Part shown: in pieces, positions 1 through 7,925 of the stretch
Layout: every line of letters starts with the position of its first letter
Numbering within the stretch: position 1 is the stretch's first letter
NCBI GenBank assembly: GCA_902158745.1
Contig: CABGHH010000041.1
Location: 1 to 10,532 of the forward strand
From: Candidatus Methanolliviera sp. GoM_asphalt
Lineage (GTDB): Archaea > Halobacteriota > Methanoliparia > Methanoliparales > Methanoliparaceae
Direction: 5' to 3'
Length of the DNA: 10,532 nt
Translations under genes and position numbers: made by a program
The notes under the pieces: generated by a model
The model's input: the letters and a program-made list of their open reading frames with translations, nothing else
The model's database searches: none
Told to the model about the DNA's origin: nothing

Positions 1-614
1 CTCTCTCCAATATTGTTTCCCATAGTTATGAGATTTCTTACACCTAAATCAATTCCACATATTTTGTTTTCGTCTTTTTCGTCTAAATTTTCTAAATCTA
101 CCTTCCTCTCATATACAACTTCAACAACATATCCAACACCTTTAGGGATTACTCTAACCTCTCTTAAATTGGTTTCTTTATTAAACCTCGTCTTTACGTC
201 CAATTCTAACAGTTTAGGAAATTTGAGACTTCCATCTTCTTTGATCTTACATTGCTGATTTGTTAGGATTAAAACATGCTCTCCGTCTTTCTTTTTATAT
301 TTTGGCATATTTGGTCTTGCTTTAAACTTTTCTGGCTCTTTCTTCCATACCTTTATCGCTTTAAAAAACGATTTCCACGATTTATCTAATAAACGCAGGA
401 TTTGTTGAGCCGTTTGAGCAGGTAAAGATTTGTAGTTCTCTGATTCTTTCAATTCCCCATTTAATTCATAGAACCTTATCCATTTTCCAGTTTTAAAGAA
501 GTCTTGGCGAATAAGATAATTCGCCTCATTATAGAGATTTTTGGATAAGTGAGAAAGAAAACTGATATTTTCATCAGGTCCCATCCTTATGTGCTCTGTT
601 CTTTTAAATCTCAT
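1..614 (-). CDS. tnpB: TnpB (IS1341-type, IS200/IS605 superfamily), partial: N-terminal 204 codons
   Basis: RNA-guided nuclease of the IS200/IS605 superfamily. Homologues use an omega-RNA made from the element's right end to cut DNA and favour element retention. The reverse complement from ATG 614-612 reads 204 codons without a stop and runs off the left edge, so only the N-terminal (WED/REC-like) half and the start of RuvC are present. Family signatures seen are PAQTAQQ (residues 65-71), a basic K/W-rich helix (79-100: SWKSFFKAIKVWKK), PKYKKKDG (104-111) and the RuvC-I motif GIDLG at 187-191, with the expected catalytic Asp at 189. A GGTGAT ribosome site lies about 5 nt before the ATG. The gene sits 56 nt downstream of hyuB on the same strand. 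No TnpA is visible. The remaining RuvC motifs, zinc finger and right end lie outside the window, so whether the gene is intact cannot be judged. Confidence 0.9.
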   Translation of the reverse strand, partial: MRFKRTEHIRMGPDENISFLSHLSKNLYNEANYLIRQDFFKTGKWIRFYELNGELKESENYKSLPAQTAQQILRLLDKSWKSFFKAIKVWKKEPEKFKARPNMPKYKKKDGEHVLILTNQQCKIKEDGSLKFPKLLELDVKTRFNKETNLREVRVIPKGVGYVVEVVYERKVDLENLDEKDENKICGIDLGVRNLITMGNNIGE

Positions 615-642
615 CTCTATCACCACTAATTTGATTTTAGAG

Positions 643-650
643 TATTTAAA
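643..650 (-). promoter_or_regulatory. Candidate TATA box for tnpB
   Basis: On the minus strand this reads TTTAAATA, preceded by AATAGG, in the 56-nt gap between the hyuB stop and the tnpB ATG. Initiation about 25-27 nt downstream would fall near position 620, giving a leader of only a few nt. The element left end probably lies in this gap, but I could not identify the end or its hairpin. I see no T-tract terminator after hyuB, so read-through from hyuB is also possible. Confidence 0.4.
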
Positions 651-670
651 CCTATTTCAATCTGATTATA

Positions 671-2347
671 TTAAATGAATACATTTTGAGGTATCTTATC
701 TATTTTGACCGGACTATATTTATCCCGAGCCGATTCCAAACTTATGTATCCATTCAGTACATCCCACTCAACCTTCTCTGCATCCCTATCAAATGGATCT
801 CCCCATCCTCCACCCCCAGACGTTTGTATAAATACCTTAGTTCCAGGTTTTACGTCTCTGGCAAACATTGCTAGCGATTCATCTTCGAGTAAGACTCCAC
901 CAGAGTCCGTATCTCCTCTATATCCGCCAAAAAGACCGTATGGTCCTATTTCTGACCGATGTAAAATCAAGGATACGGTGGATGGTGCTAAACAAGTCAG
1001 TTCGCGTCTAATTGACAACCCTCCTCTAAACTTCCCAGCCCCACCCGAATCTGTGACAAGGATATATCTATTCACTCTAATCGGATACTCACGTTCTATA
1101 ATCTCGATAGGAGCATTTCTGGTGTTAGTCATATGGGTCTGGTGTGCATCAGCACCATCATCATCATGTTTTGCTCCTCTCCCACATGCGTATGTCTCAT
1201 AAAATGCAAAAAGTCGATTTTTACCGGGGTCGAAACCGTGAATATCAAGTTCTGGCCAATGCCCGTCGGCCGCACACGTCTTTTCGGGTACTATTTTACT
1301 AAGCGCTCCAATTATTACATCTACGATTCTCATGGATGGACTACCGGTACATGCGCCTACCGCGCGTGGAAACTGTGCGTTCAAAATAGATTCATCCTCG
1401 GGCTTTATAAGATGTATTGGTCTATAGGCACCTTCATTTGTAGGTATATCGGGAGATATAACTGCTTTAATTGCATAATAAGCTGAAGATTTTGTCAATG
1501 CCCAAGGCGAATTTACACCACCCCTCCCTGGTCTCCCCGTGCCTTTAAAATCTAAGTAAATATCGTTTCCTTCAATCTTTATCCTATTTTTTATCTTTAT
1601 TAGACATTTTCCAATGCCATCATATTCTATATAATCTTCAAAACTGGCATCCCCATCCGGAATATCCTGTATAGCACGCCTCATACTTCTCTCCGAATAA
1701 TTCAATATCTCCTCAAAATATTCTAACAATTTATCAGAACCGTACCTCTTGGCTAATTCTATTATTTCTTCCTCCCCCCTGTAATTTGCAGACATCTGTG
1801 CCATCATATCACCCCTTATCTCGTAAGATGTCCTACAATTCGCCGTGATTATCTTAAGAATATCATCTTGGATCTCTCCTTTTTCCATAATTTTTACTGG
1901 AGGTATGCGTAATCCCTCCTCAAATACCGTCGGTAGATTAAACCTTGTTGAGCTGCCACCAACATCGAGATGATGCGCAGTATTGCCTACAAATGCAATC
2001 AGTCGGTCTTTACAAAATACTGGCTTGAAGATCATGTAATCCCAGAGATGCGAACCACCACTACAATAATCGTTATGAATGATCGCATCTCCCGGTTTGA
2101 ACGAATCGGGTGGATATTCCCTAAAGACTCCTTTCATTGCTTCTACCATTACACCTAAATGGACGGGGATAAATTCTCCCTGAGCCACCATATTTCCCTT
2201 TGGCGAGTAGATCGCACAGGAACAATCCTTTCTAACTTTGATGTTAGTTGAAAATGCCGACCTTACGAGATGAGCATTCATCTCTTCTGCTATCGACTGT
2301 AGCCTGCTTATCAAAACCGATATGGTGATAGAATCTATCTTACTCAT
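671..2347 (-). CDS. hyuB: Hydantoinase B / 5-oxoprolinase-type subunit HyuB
   Basis: Catalytic-type subunit of the HyuA/HyuB family (hydantoinase, 5-oxoprolinase and acetone carboxylase relatives), which hydrolyse or carboxylate cyclic amides or ketones at the expense of ATP used by the A subunit. The 558 residues match a full-length archaeal HyuB. Visible signatures are HNDYCSGGSH (91-100), the metal-site-like TAHHLDVGG (123-131), SANYRG (186-191), FPRAVGACTGSPS (326-338), GAGKFRGG (436-443) and the C-terminal GGGGWGDP (511-518). The ATG is supported by a GTGAG site 5 nt upstream (2353-2357). It lies 17 nt after hyuA, so the two are surely cotranscribed and probably form a cytoplasmic complex. 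The most likely substrate is 5-oxoproline or a hydantoin. The window cannot separate these, and acetone carboxylase is less likely because its small gamma subunit gene is absent here. Confidence 0.93.
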   Translation of the reverse strand: MSKIDSITISVLISRLQSIAEEMNAHLVRSAFSTNIKVRKDCSCAIYSPKGNMVAQGEFIPVHLGVMVEAMKGVFREYPPDSFKPGDAIIHNDYCSGGSHLWDYMIFKPVFCKDRLIAFVGNTAHHLDVGGSSTRFNLPTVFEEGLRIPPVKIMEKGEIQDDILKIITANCRTSYEIRGDMMAQMSANYRGEEEIIELAKRYGSDKLLEYFEEILNYSERSMRRAIQDIPDGDASFEDYIEYDGIGKCLIKIKNRIKIEGNDIYLDFKGTGRPGRGGVNSPWALTKSSAYYAIKAVISPDIPTNEGAYRPIHLIKPEDESILNAQFPRAVGACTGSPSMRIVDVIIGALSKIVPEKTCAADGHWPELDIHGFDPGKNRLFAFYETYACGRGAKHDDDGADAHQTHMTNTRNAPIEIIEREYPIRVNRYILVTDSGGAGKFRGGLSIRRELTCLAPSTVSLILHRSEIGPYGLFGGYRGDTDSGGVLLEDESLAMFARDVKPGTKVFIQTSGGGGWGDPFDRDAEKVEWDVLNGYISLESARDKYSPVKIDKIPQNVFI

Positions 2348-2364
2348 TGGATCTCACTTCTATT

Positions 2365-4407
2365 CTATTCTATTATAATATTCCTAAACTTGTCGATGCT
2401 CGCCACATTCTCCGGCAAAACGACCGTGGTAGCTGTCTGCTCTTCGATTATGGCCGGCCCATCGATCCTGTTATTCGAGCATAACCTCTCTCTTTCATAT
2501 AATGGACACTTCACAATCTGTTCATTGGAAAACACTTCTCTCTCACCTTTCAATGCGCCTTTCGCTGATCTCTTCCCTATCGGCTCCTCAAAGAACTCCA
2601 ATCCCTCCCTCTTTCCAACAGCCGAAAGTCTCAGGTTTACAAATACCACCTCTTCATCTTCAAGATTGTACCCATATCTTCTCTTATGGATCTCATTGAA
2701 TTTTAGAGCAATCTGCTCAAGGTCGTTCTCAGATGATATTACAGCCGGCACGGGGACGTTTAATTCCCATAACTGCCCTGCATATCTCATATCTGAAGTT
2801 CCCTCAAATACTATCTCGTTCTCTTTAAACCCTTCATTAATCAGATCATGGATTGCTTCGCTCCTCTCTTCTTCATATGTTTTGTTGTACTCGTCAACGG
2901 TGATTCCTTTCGTCGATTTAACCCTGGTTTGGACGTAATTATATCTCACATCAGCTAACTCTGCACCAATTGCAGAGAAATTGCCGGGAGATGGTGGTAT
3001 GACAGACATCTTCATCCCCAATTCGCCGGCTAAGGATGCCGCGTGAAGTGGTCCAGCTCCTCCAAAAGCAATCAAAGCGAAATCTCTGAGATCAAAGCCC
3101 CTCTCGGTTGAAACCACTTTGATGGCTTTACATAGATTTGCATTAGCCACATCTATCATCCCTTCGGCAGACTCTACCAACGATAATCCTAAAGCCCTCG
3201 ATATACTTCGCTCAATAGCAGAAACCGCCAAATTTTGGAATAACGGTAGCTCACCACCGGCGAAATATTCTGGATTGATCTGTCCCAGTACGACGTGAGC
3301 ATCTGTGATCGTTGGCTCATCTCCCCCCATCTTATAACATGCGGGCCCCGGATCCGCACCGGCACTTCTTGGACCAATTCTAAGTGAACCACCCGCGTCA
3401 ATCCATCCAATACTGCCCCCTCCTGCCCCTATCGTATGGATCTCCATCATCGGAACTCTTATGGGAAAACCCGCTAATTTCCCTTCGGTTGTAAAGCTCG
3501 GTTCCCCTCCTTCGATTAGAGATATATCGGCACTAGTCCCACCGATATCGAGCGTAATCACATTTTCCTCACCCAATAGTTTAGCTATATGCATTCCAGC
3601 AAGCACACCGCCAGATGGCCCAGAAAAAACTGTATGAACACTTCTTTCGGCCGCAACTTCTGCGCTCATCATTCCACCATTAGATTGCATCACGTGTAAC
3701 TGTGCCCCGATATTTGATTCTATCTTCCTTCTCTCCAATCTGTTGATGTAAGTATTGACCTTCGGCATCAAATACGCATTTATTACCGTAGTAGAGGTCC
3801 TTTCGTACTCTCTGATCTCTGGTAACACCTCAGATGATATTGATACGTATAACCCTGAGATCTCTTCTAAAATGATCTCCTTCATCCTCTTCTCATTTGA
3901 TGGGTTTGTGTATGAATTTAAGAAGGAGATGGCGACAGACTCAACTTTACACGTTCTTAACTTTCTTGTCACCTCTCTGGCCACTCCCTCGTCAAGTTTC
4001 TTCTCGACCTTTCCATCCCACAGAGTGCGCTCAGGCACCTCGAACGTTAGATATCTTGGCACCGGTGGTTTTGGACGTTTTGCCCAAAAGTTGTATAGGT
4101 TTGGACGCGTTTGGTCCCCTATCTCCATAATATCCCTAAATCCCTCGGTCGTAATCAGTGCGGTTTTAGCTCCCTTCCGTTCAAGCAGCGCATTTGTAGC
4201 CACGGTTGTACCGTGAATCAAATAAGAGATTGCTTCGCCTGAAATTCCAAGCCCATCGGCCAACTTCTTTATTCCCTTTATAACCCCTATAGACTGATCT
4301 TTTAGTGTGGATGAGACCTTGATGCTGCTTATTTTCTTTGTCAACTCATCAAATGCCACGACATCTGTAAAAGTTCCACCCACATCTACGCTTACTCTAT
4401 AGCCCAT
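2365..4407 (-). CDS. hyuA: Hydantoinase A / 5-oxoprolinase-type ATPase subunit HyuA
   Basis: ATP-binding partner of HyuB. It activates the lactam or hydantoin carbonyl by phosphorylation, using an ASKHA (actin/Hsp70-like) fold. The 680-residue protein has all the expected blocks: N-terminal phosphate motif VDVGGTFTD (7-15), HGTTVATNALLERKGA (65-80), SGPSGG (262-267), second phosphate motif DIGGTSAD (287-294), GAGGGSI (327-333), GPRSAGADPGPACY (345-358), TITDA (366-370) and the adenosine motif FGGAGPLHA (448-456). The ATG lies 9 nt after the arcS stop. The nearest GGTGA is 13 nt or more upstream, inside the arcS end, so translation probably depends on coupling to arcS. It is followed by hyuB after 17 nt. 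The substrate cannot be read from sequence: archaeal 5-oxoprolinase is my first choice and N-methylhydantoinase the alternative. Confidence 0.93.
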   Translation of the reverse strand: MGYRVSVDVGGTFTDVVAFDELTKKISSIKVSSTLKDQSIGVIKGIKKLADGLGISGEAISYLIHGTTVATNALLERKGAKTALITTEGFRDIMEIGDQTRPNLYNFWAKRPKPPVPRYLTFEVPERTLWDGKVEKKLDEGVAREVTRKLRTCKVESVAISFLNSYTNPSNEKRMKEIILEEISGLYVSISSEVLPEIREYERTSTTVINAYLMPKVNTYINRLERRKIESNIGAQLHVMQSNGGMMSAEVAAERSVHTVFSGPSGGVLAGMHIAKLLGEENVITLDIGGTSADISLIEGGEPSFTTEGKLAGFPIRVPMMEIHTIGAGGGSIGWIDAGGSLRIGPRSAGADPGPACYKMGGDEPTITDAHVVLGQINPEYFAGGELPLFQNLAVSAIERSISRALGLSLVESAEGMIDVANANLCKAIKVVSTERGFDLRDFALIAFGGAGPLHAASLAGELGMKMSVIPPSPGNFSAIGAELADVRYNYVQTRVKSTKGITVDEYNKTYEEERSEAIHDLINEGFKENEIVFEGTSDMRYAGQLWELNVPVPAVISSENDLEQIALKFNEIHKRRYGYNLEDEEVVFVNLRLSAVGKREGLEFFEEPIGKRSAKGALKGEREVFSNEQIVKCPLYERERLCSNNRIDGPAIIEEQTATTVVLPENVASIDKFRNIIIE

Positions 4408-4416
4408 GATTAAATT

Positions 4417-6138
4417 TTATTTCACCTTCACCGACTCCACCCTGATCGCCGATCCTCTCTTAGCCCTGATCATCTCCCATCCCGCCATCTTTGCCCTTCC
4501 GATGCCGAAAGATCTCTTACCCTCGAAGATGACGATGTCGTTAGGCCTTATCCCTTCATCTGCATCTAAAACGCCCACCGCAAATACGTCTCCTGTTGGA
4601 ACAAAATCGTCTATCTCGACGCTGTAATCGTCTGAGTTTCTCTTTATCTTTAGTGCTCCGTCGATCGTCAAATCCAATGATCCATAGGGTCTATTAACCT
4701 TTAAAATTTGATTTTTTCCATCAAAAGCGGTCATCTTCGGATATCTGCCCCTTACTTTTACATCCCCAGATAAAAGATCTTCTGCAATCTTCCCCCCAAA
4801 TTGATAGGATGCCATAGATCTGATAGAGAAGAGTTTCCGCTCCTTTGATGTCATTGCTTTATCTTTTTTTACGCCAGAGATCACCTCGCCCAGATTTTCG
4901 AGTGATCTTTTCCCTGTTACCCCATCTTCACACGTATAGATGAACTCTAAACCGATATCTCCCTCAACTTCCTTGCAAATCTCTTTATAGACGCCGTCAA
5001 CGTGTGCTATCACAGATTCATACAAATTTTTCTTCAGATATCTCTTCAAACAGTTTTTCGCCCAATCTTTCTCCTCTTCCACCCACCTTCCGGTCACAGG
5101 AATATCATAGTGAGAAGCAGGATAAACTATCTCAAGTTCCCTCGGGACGATGCCGAGCGGAGAGGTTAATATTACTTCATGTATATATCTCCTATACTTT
5201 GATAATACGTCGAGAATTTTTTTATGAGAAAGTGAAAGAGAATATGGCTTCCTTGCCGAGCAGGGAAGGATCAAAAGTGTATCCAGATCTGGTTTTTCGT
5301 ATCTCTCCATTACCCTTCTATTAAAATTTTTGACCTCGATCCTTCCAAGACTCTCGAAGGTATTCGCATAAAGGTACGTCTTTCTAAAGAGAGGGGATCT
5401 CTTCTCGGCGAAATCATCCCGAACGATTCTTAACAATGCGGTAAGCCAAGGAGAACTTCTACACTGCTTTTCTACATATTCTCTGATATTCTCCTTTGCA
5501 ATGAGAATCCTCACCTTTTTGATCTCGGCTTCCAATGCATAACGGTTGTGTGATTTGAGAAAGTCTATTCTTTCTCTCTTACTAAATCTCTTCATCTCCT
5601 CAGGGGATCTTCCGAGACATTCTGGGCAGTTGCATGGAAACTCTCTCAGATCTTCGAGCCTAAATCCCCCCTCCGTAGTTAGATATACCCCACGTAAAGC
5701 CGAAATTTTTCCGTATATATCATCGAAGAGATCGACCCCATAAAAGAGAAAAATTGAGACATTCTCAGGCGAGGCGATTGCAGGAAGAAAGAGGGCGGAA
5801 TCCGGCGGAATATTATCCCCTATCTTCATCAAAGCTTTGGAAAGTGTTCGATAATCGCCCAAATATTGATTAGCAGACGCCAAGATATAAAGAAAGGCAT
5901 TCTTGGTTGGCAGAATAGGATAGTATATCACCCTCGCATCGTATTCCTCATCCCCTTGAGGGGGGTTTAGTTCCTCAATGATATCTTCGTTCAGGCGAGG
6001 GATGAAACTGTGTGGTTCTATCTTCATCCTTTCGAGTTCGTCTCTGCCTATCAAACAGGGGGTTCTTATAGTCTCCCCGCCAATCTCAAATTCTCCCAGC
6101 CTCGCCGTCCCATCACGTCTCAGCACTTCAAATCGCAT
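4417..6138 (-). CDS. arcS: Archaeosine synthase ArcS (TgtA2 family)
   Basis: Paralogue of arcTGT that works on preQ0 already placed at G15 of tRNA. In characterised archaea, ArcS (with the radical-SAM partner RaSEA in many species) converts it to archaeosine using lysine as nitrogen donor. The order is a degenerate TGT-like barrel (about 1-165), a zinc site C169-x-C171-x2-C174 with H197, a middle domain, the ArcS signature PCSARKPY (292-299) followed by TSPLGIVPRELE (325-336), and a C-terminal PUA domain (about 508-573). The DSGSFQ motif of the catalytic paralogue is absent, as expected for ArcS. At 573 aa it is full length. The ATG overlaps the tgtA end by 19 nt. A GGAGG at 6152-6156 lies 13 nt upstream, rather far, so coupling to tgtA is likely. 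No RaSEA gene is in the window. Confidence 0.93.
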   Translation of the reverse strand: MRFEVLRRDGTARLGEFEIGGETIRTPCLIGRDELERMKIEPHSFIPRLNEDIIEELNPPQGDEEYDARVIYYPILPTKNAFLYILASANQYLGDYRTLSKALMKIGDNIPPDSALFLPAIASPENVSIFLFYGVDLFDDIYGKISALRGVYLTTEGGFRLEDLREFPCNCPECLGRSPEEMKRFSKRERIDFLKSHNRYALEAEIKKVRILIAKENIREYVEKQCRSSPWLTALLRIVRDDFAEKRSPLFRKTYLYANTFESLGRIEVKNFNRRVMERYEKPDLDTLLILPCSARKPYSLSLSHKKILDVLSKYRRYIHEVILTSPLGIVPRELEIVYPASHYDIPVTGRWVEEEKDWAKNCLKRYLKKNLYESVIAHVDGVYKEICKEVEGDIGLEFIYTCEDGVTGKRSLENLGEVISGVKKDKAMTSKERKLFSIRSMASYQFGGKIAEDLLSGDVKVRGRYPKMTAFDGKNQILKVNRPYGSLDLTIDGALKIKRNSDDYSVEIDDFVPTGDVFAVGVLDADEGIRPNDIVIFEGKRSFGIGRAKMAGWEMIRAKRGSAIRVESVKVK

Positions 6139-7610
6139 CTGCCTTTCTTAACCTCCGTATATCTCTTAACCTCTTCGATCAGTGGATGGTTGTATCTCTC
6201 ATCGTATTCAAAGAGGATCTCTTTTCCCCGATTCTTCTCATTCTCGATTAGGATGATCACATTCCCAAGTGCCGTTTTGACCATCTCCTCATCAAATATA
6301 TCAGGGGTCTCGCAGTTGAAGGGATAAGTTTCTTCGAGCTCTTTTGGAAACGGGCCAAAAGGGGGTTTAAGGTAATAAACCTCCTCGAAATCTTCCAATT
6401 CCCTGTTCAACGTGGTTATCAAAGCGGGCGTTTTTTTAATCTCCATAGCTTCCAATTTTCTTCTGTACCTCAGAACCTCCGTCCTCTCGTTGCTCTCGAT
6501 GCCGCCGTAGAAGAACGCGGATTTGGTGGATGGATCGAATCTCTCCATCTCTCCCGAATACCTGATCAAGTTTCGTAGGGCATCCAAAAGTCTCGGATGG
6601 CTTCTGCATCTTATCTGGACAAGCTCCCATAATCTTCCATCAACTATCGCCTGTTTTATCCTTTTAATCTCCGAAAAACTTTCATAGAGGTTGTGAAGCG
6701 CTAAAAGTCTCGTGCGTTCATCTTCACCCGATTCCATAACCTCTCTTGGGCTGTATTCTGAGCAGACCGGGCAGTTACATGGAAAATATCTCAATTCAGA
6801 TAATTTGTGAGTCCCGTTTACGGTGAGATATCTTTTATCCATGGCGTATAAAACATATGCAGCAGAATCGAAGAGATCGCACCCCATCAAAACGGCCAGG
6901 GAGAAGGTCATCGGATGACCTGCACCGAAGAGATGCACGGGACGATTGAGGGGAAGATTAAACTTTGAGTGGAGAACGACGTCCACCAGATCTCTATACC
7001 TGTATTCTTCCAGTAAAGGAACGACCGCACCTATGGCATATATATCAAAATCGAGCTTTCCCGCTTCCCTCGCACTCATCTCCCTCAGATCTTTATGTGT
7101 TGAACCCTGTATCGGTGCAACCAGAGAGAGATCTTCAAATTCTCTCTTTATCTCCTTCATCTCCCTCAATCTTTCCAGCGTTATCTCCACATCTTTTTTT
7201 GCTTTATCCCATTTTTCATCAGGTTTCGTCGGAATATCGATGGGAACGCAAATATCCGAGCCGATCTCTCTCTGAAATCTTAGAATCTCCTTGCTCTCTA
7301 TATCTATATCCCCATATACCGAGAGTTGGAAAGAGCCGGAGTCGGTCATTATCGGACCGTCAAATTGGAGCATCTTGTGAAGTCCTTCCTTTCTTGCCCT
7401 CTCTTTCAACTTCGGACTGGAATAGATTATGTAAGAATTTGTTATGACCGCATCTGCCCCGATTCTCTTCATCTTTCTCGGGCTGACTACGATATTTTTT
7501 GGGTTTATGACCGGTAGGATGGTTGGTGTCTCAATTTTACCGCTTTTTGTTCTTAGGATACCGATTCTTCCCATAACATCTTTCTTTATTACCTCAAAAT
7601 CTCCACCCAT
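6120..7610 (-). CDS. tgtA: Archaeal tRNA-guanine(15) transglycosylase TgtA (arcTGT), lacking a PUA domain
   Basis: Exchanges guanine 15 in the tRNA D-loop for preQ0, the first tRNA-level step of archaeosine synthesis. The catalytic barrel shows TDSGSFQ (89-95, general catalytic D90), APIQGS (165-170), HLFGAGHP (226-233) and GCDLFDSAAY (243-252), with D248 as the likely nucleophile. The structural zinc site is C278-x-C280-x2-C283 with H306. A C-terminal arcTGT region follows, but the protein stops at 496 aa without the terminal PUA domain of the long single-chain enzymes such as those of Pyrococcus. The downstream ArcS does carry a PUA. The ATG is the only start consistent with the family N-terminus, which begins around FEVIKKD (5-11). 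It has no upstream Shine-Dalgarno site but has a TATA box 25 nt upstream, so the mRNA is probably leaderless. It is first in the tgtA-arcS-hyuA-hyuB cluster. Confidence 0.94.
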   Translation of the reverse strand: MGGDFEVIKKDVMGRIGILRTKSGKIETPTILPVINPKNIVVSPRKMKRIGADAVITNSYIIYSSPKLKERARKEGLHKMLQFDGPIMTDSGSFQLSVYGDIDIESKEILRFQREIGSDICVPIDIPTKPDEKWDKAKKDVEITLERLREMKEIKREFEDLSLVAPIQGSTHKDLREMSAREAGKLDFDIYAIGAVVPLLEEYRYRDLVDVVLHSKFNLPLNRPVHLFGAGHPMTFSLAVLMGCDLFDSAAYVLYAMDKRYLTVNGTHKLSELRYFPCNCPVCSEYSPREVMESGEDERTRLLALHNLYESFSEIKRIKQAIVDGRLWELVQIRCRSHPRLLDALRNLIRYSGEMERFDPSTKSAFFYGGIESNERTEVLRYRRKLEAMEIKKTPALITTLNRELEDFEEVYYLKPPFGPFPKELEETYPFNCETPDIFDEEMVKTALGNVIILIENEKNRGKEILFEYDERYNHPLIEEVKRYTEVKKGRCDLKC

Positions 7611-7631
7611 TAAGTTGGAGTAATCCTCTTA

Positions 7632-7639
7632 AAATATAA
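7632..7639 (-). promoter_or_regulatory. TATA box of the tgtA-arcS-hyuAB cluster (leaderless start)
   Basis: On the minus strand the sequence reads CTTATATTTTAA, with the box centred about 25 nt before the tgtA ATG. Archaeal transcription usually begins 24-27 nt downstream of the box centre, which puts +1 at or next to the A of the ATG. The absence of a Shine-Dalgarno site upstream of that ATG agrees with a leaderless transcript. This is inferred from spacing only. Confidence 0.5.
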
Positions 7640-7674
7640 GCTTGGTGATACGTTAAAGATAAAGATAAATAATT

Positions 7675-7691
7675 AAAAAAAAAGAAAAAAA
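7675..7691 (-). terminator. Oligo-T terminator after the zinc-finger gene
   Basis: The minus strand carries T7-C-T9 starting 8 nt after the TAA of the 38-codon zinc-finger gene. Archaeal RNA polymerase terminates at such T tracts without needing a hairpin. It separates this small gene from the tgtA promoter about 40 nt further on. Confidence 0.6.
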
Positions 7692-7698
7692 CTGTTTA

Positions 7699-7815
7699 TT
7701 ATAAACGGATCGGCTTCCTATTCCCACACAGATGACACGTCGTTCTATAAATACAATTTACCGCCCCACAGCTTCTACATATCCACATATTATTCCATTT
7801 TTTAGATACATACAT
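7699..7815 (-). CDS. 38-residue double-CxxC zinc-finger protein (RanBP2-type/L40e-like spacing)
   Basis: A small gene with ATG at 7815-7813 and TAA at 7701-7699, encoding 38 residues. The pattern is W11-x-C13-x2-C16-x3-N20-x6-C27-x2-C30, which fits the RanBP2-type zinc-finger consensus exactly. The same block resembles the core of archaeal ribosomal protein L40e (ICxxCGAxN...CxxCG), but the basic N-terminal and C-terminal extensions of L40e are short or missing, so I do not name it L40e. It may bind RNA or protein; the function is unknown. It is a credible gene because a GGGGTG ribosome site lies 6 nt before the ATG, a TATA box sits at 7850-7857 and a T-tract follows the stop. A second in-frame ATG at 7788-7786 would still keep both CxxC pairs. 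It is transcribed divergently from pdaD. Confidence 0.75.
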   Translation of the reverse strand: MYVSKKWNNMWICRSCGAVNCIYRTTCHLCGNRKPIRL

Positions 7816-7821
7816 TAAATT

Positions 7822-7827
7822 CACCCC
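7822..7827 (-). promoter_or_regulatory. Shine-Dalgarno site fixing the zinc-finger gene start
   Basis: GGGGTG on the minus strand, 6 nt upstream of the ATG at 7815. It matches the GGTG part of the archaeal ribosome-binding consensus and is the main reason for choosing this ATG over the internal one at 7788. Confidence 0.6.
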
Positions 7828-7849
7828 TAAAGAAGTCATGATTATTTGC

Positions 7850-7857
7850 CTTATAAA
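7850..7857 (-). promoter_or_regulatory. TATA box of the zinc-finger gene
   Basis: On the minus strand it reads TTTATAAG. Initiation about 25-26 nt downstream would be near 7828, giving a leader of roughly 13 nt that just includes the GGGGTG ribosome site. Box, leader and ribosome site are spaced as expected for an archaeal gene. Confidence 0.5.
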
Positions 7858-7925
7858 CTTTTCGATTTATTCCGATTAGATTAACCAATTAGATCGCCGA
7901 CTGTGAGATCCTACCGATAGAAAGG

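Noticed and set aside
705..1202. 165-codon plus-strand ORF
   Set aside because: Fully antisense to conserved HyuB blocks, with composition typical of a shadow frame and no motifs.
2390..2938. 182-codon plus-strand ORF
   Set aside because: Antisense to the C-terminal part of HyuA; no ribosome site or recognisable motif.
3755..4216. 153-codon plus-strand ORF
   Set aside because: Antisense to the N-terminal part of HyuA, which carries clear conserved motifs.
671..4407. HyuAB as acetone or acetophenone carboxylase
   Set aside because: The family is shared, but no small carboxylase subunit gene lies next to it and the pair has the usual archaeal HyuA/HyuB lengths. Lactam or hydantoin hydrolysis is the better default, though not proven.
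6965..7447. 160-codon plus-strand ORF
   Set aside because: Antisense to the TgtA catalytic domain; low-complexity Ser/Pro/Leu shadow.
7699..7815. Naming the small zinc protein ribosomal protein L40e
   Set aside because: The cysteine core is similar, but the basic flanking segments conserved in L40e are largely missing, so only a resemblance is claimed.
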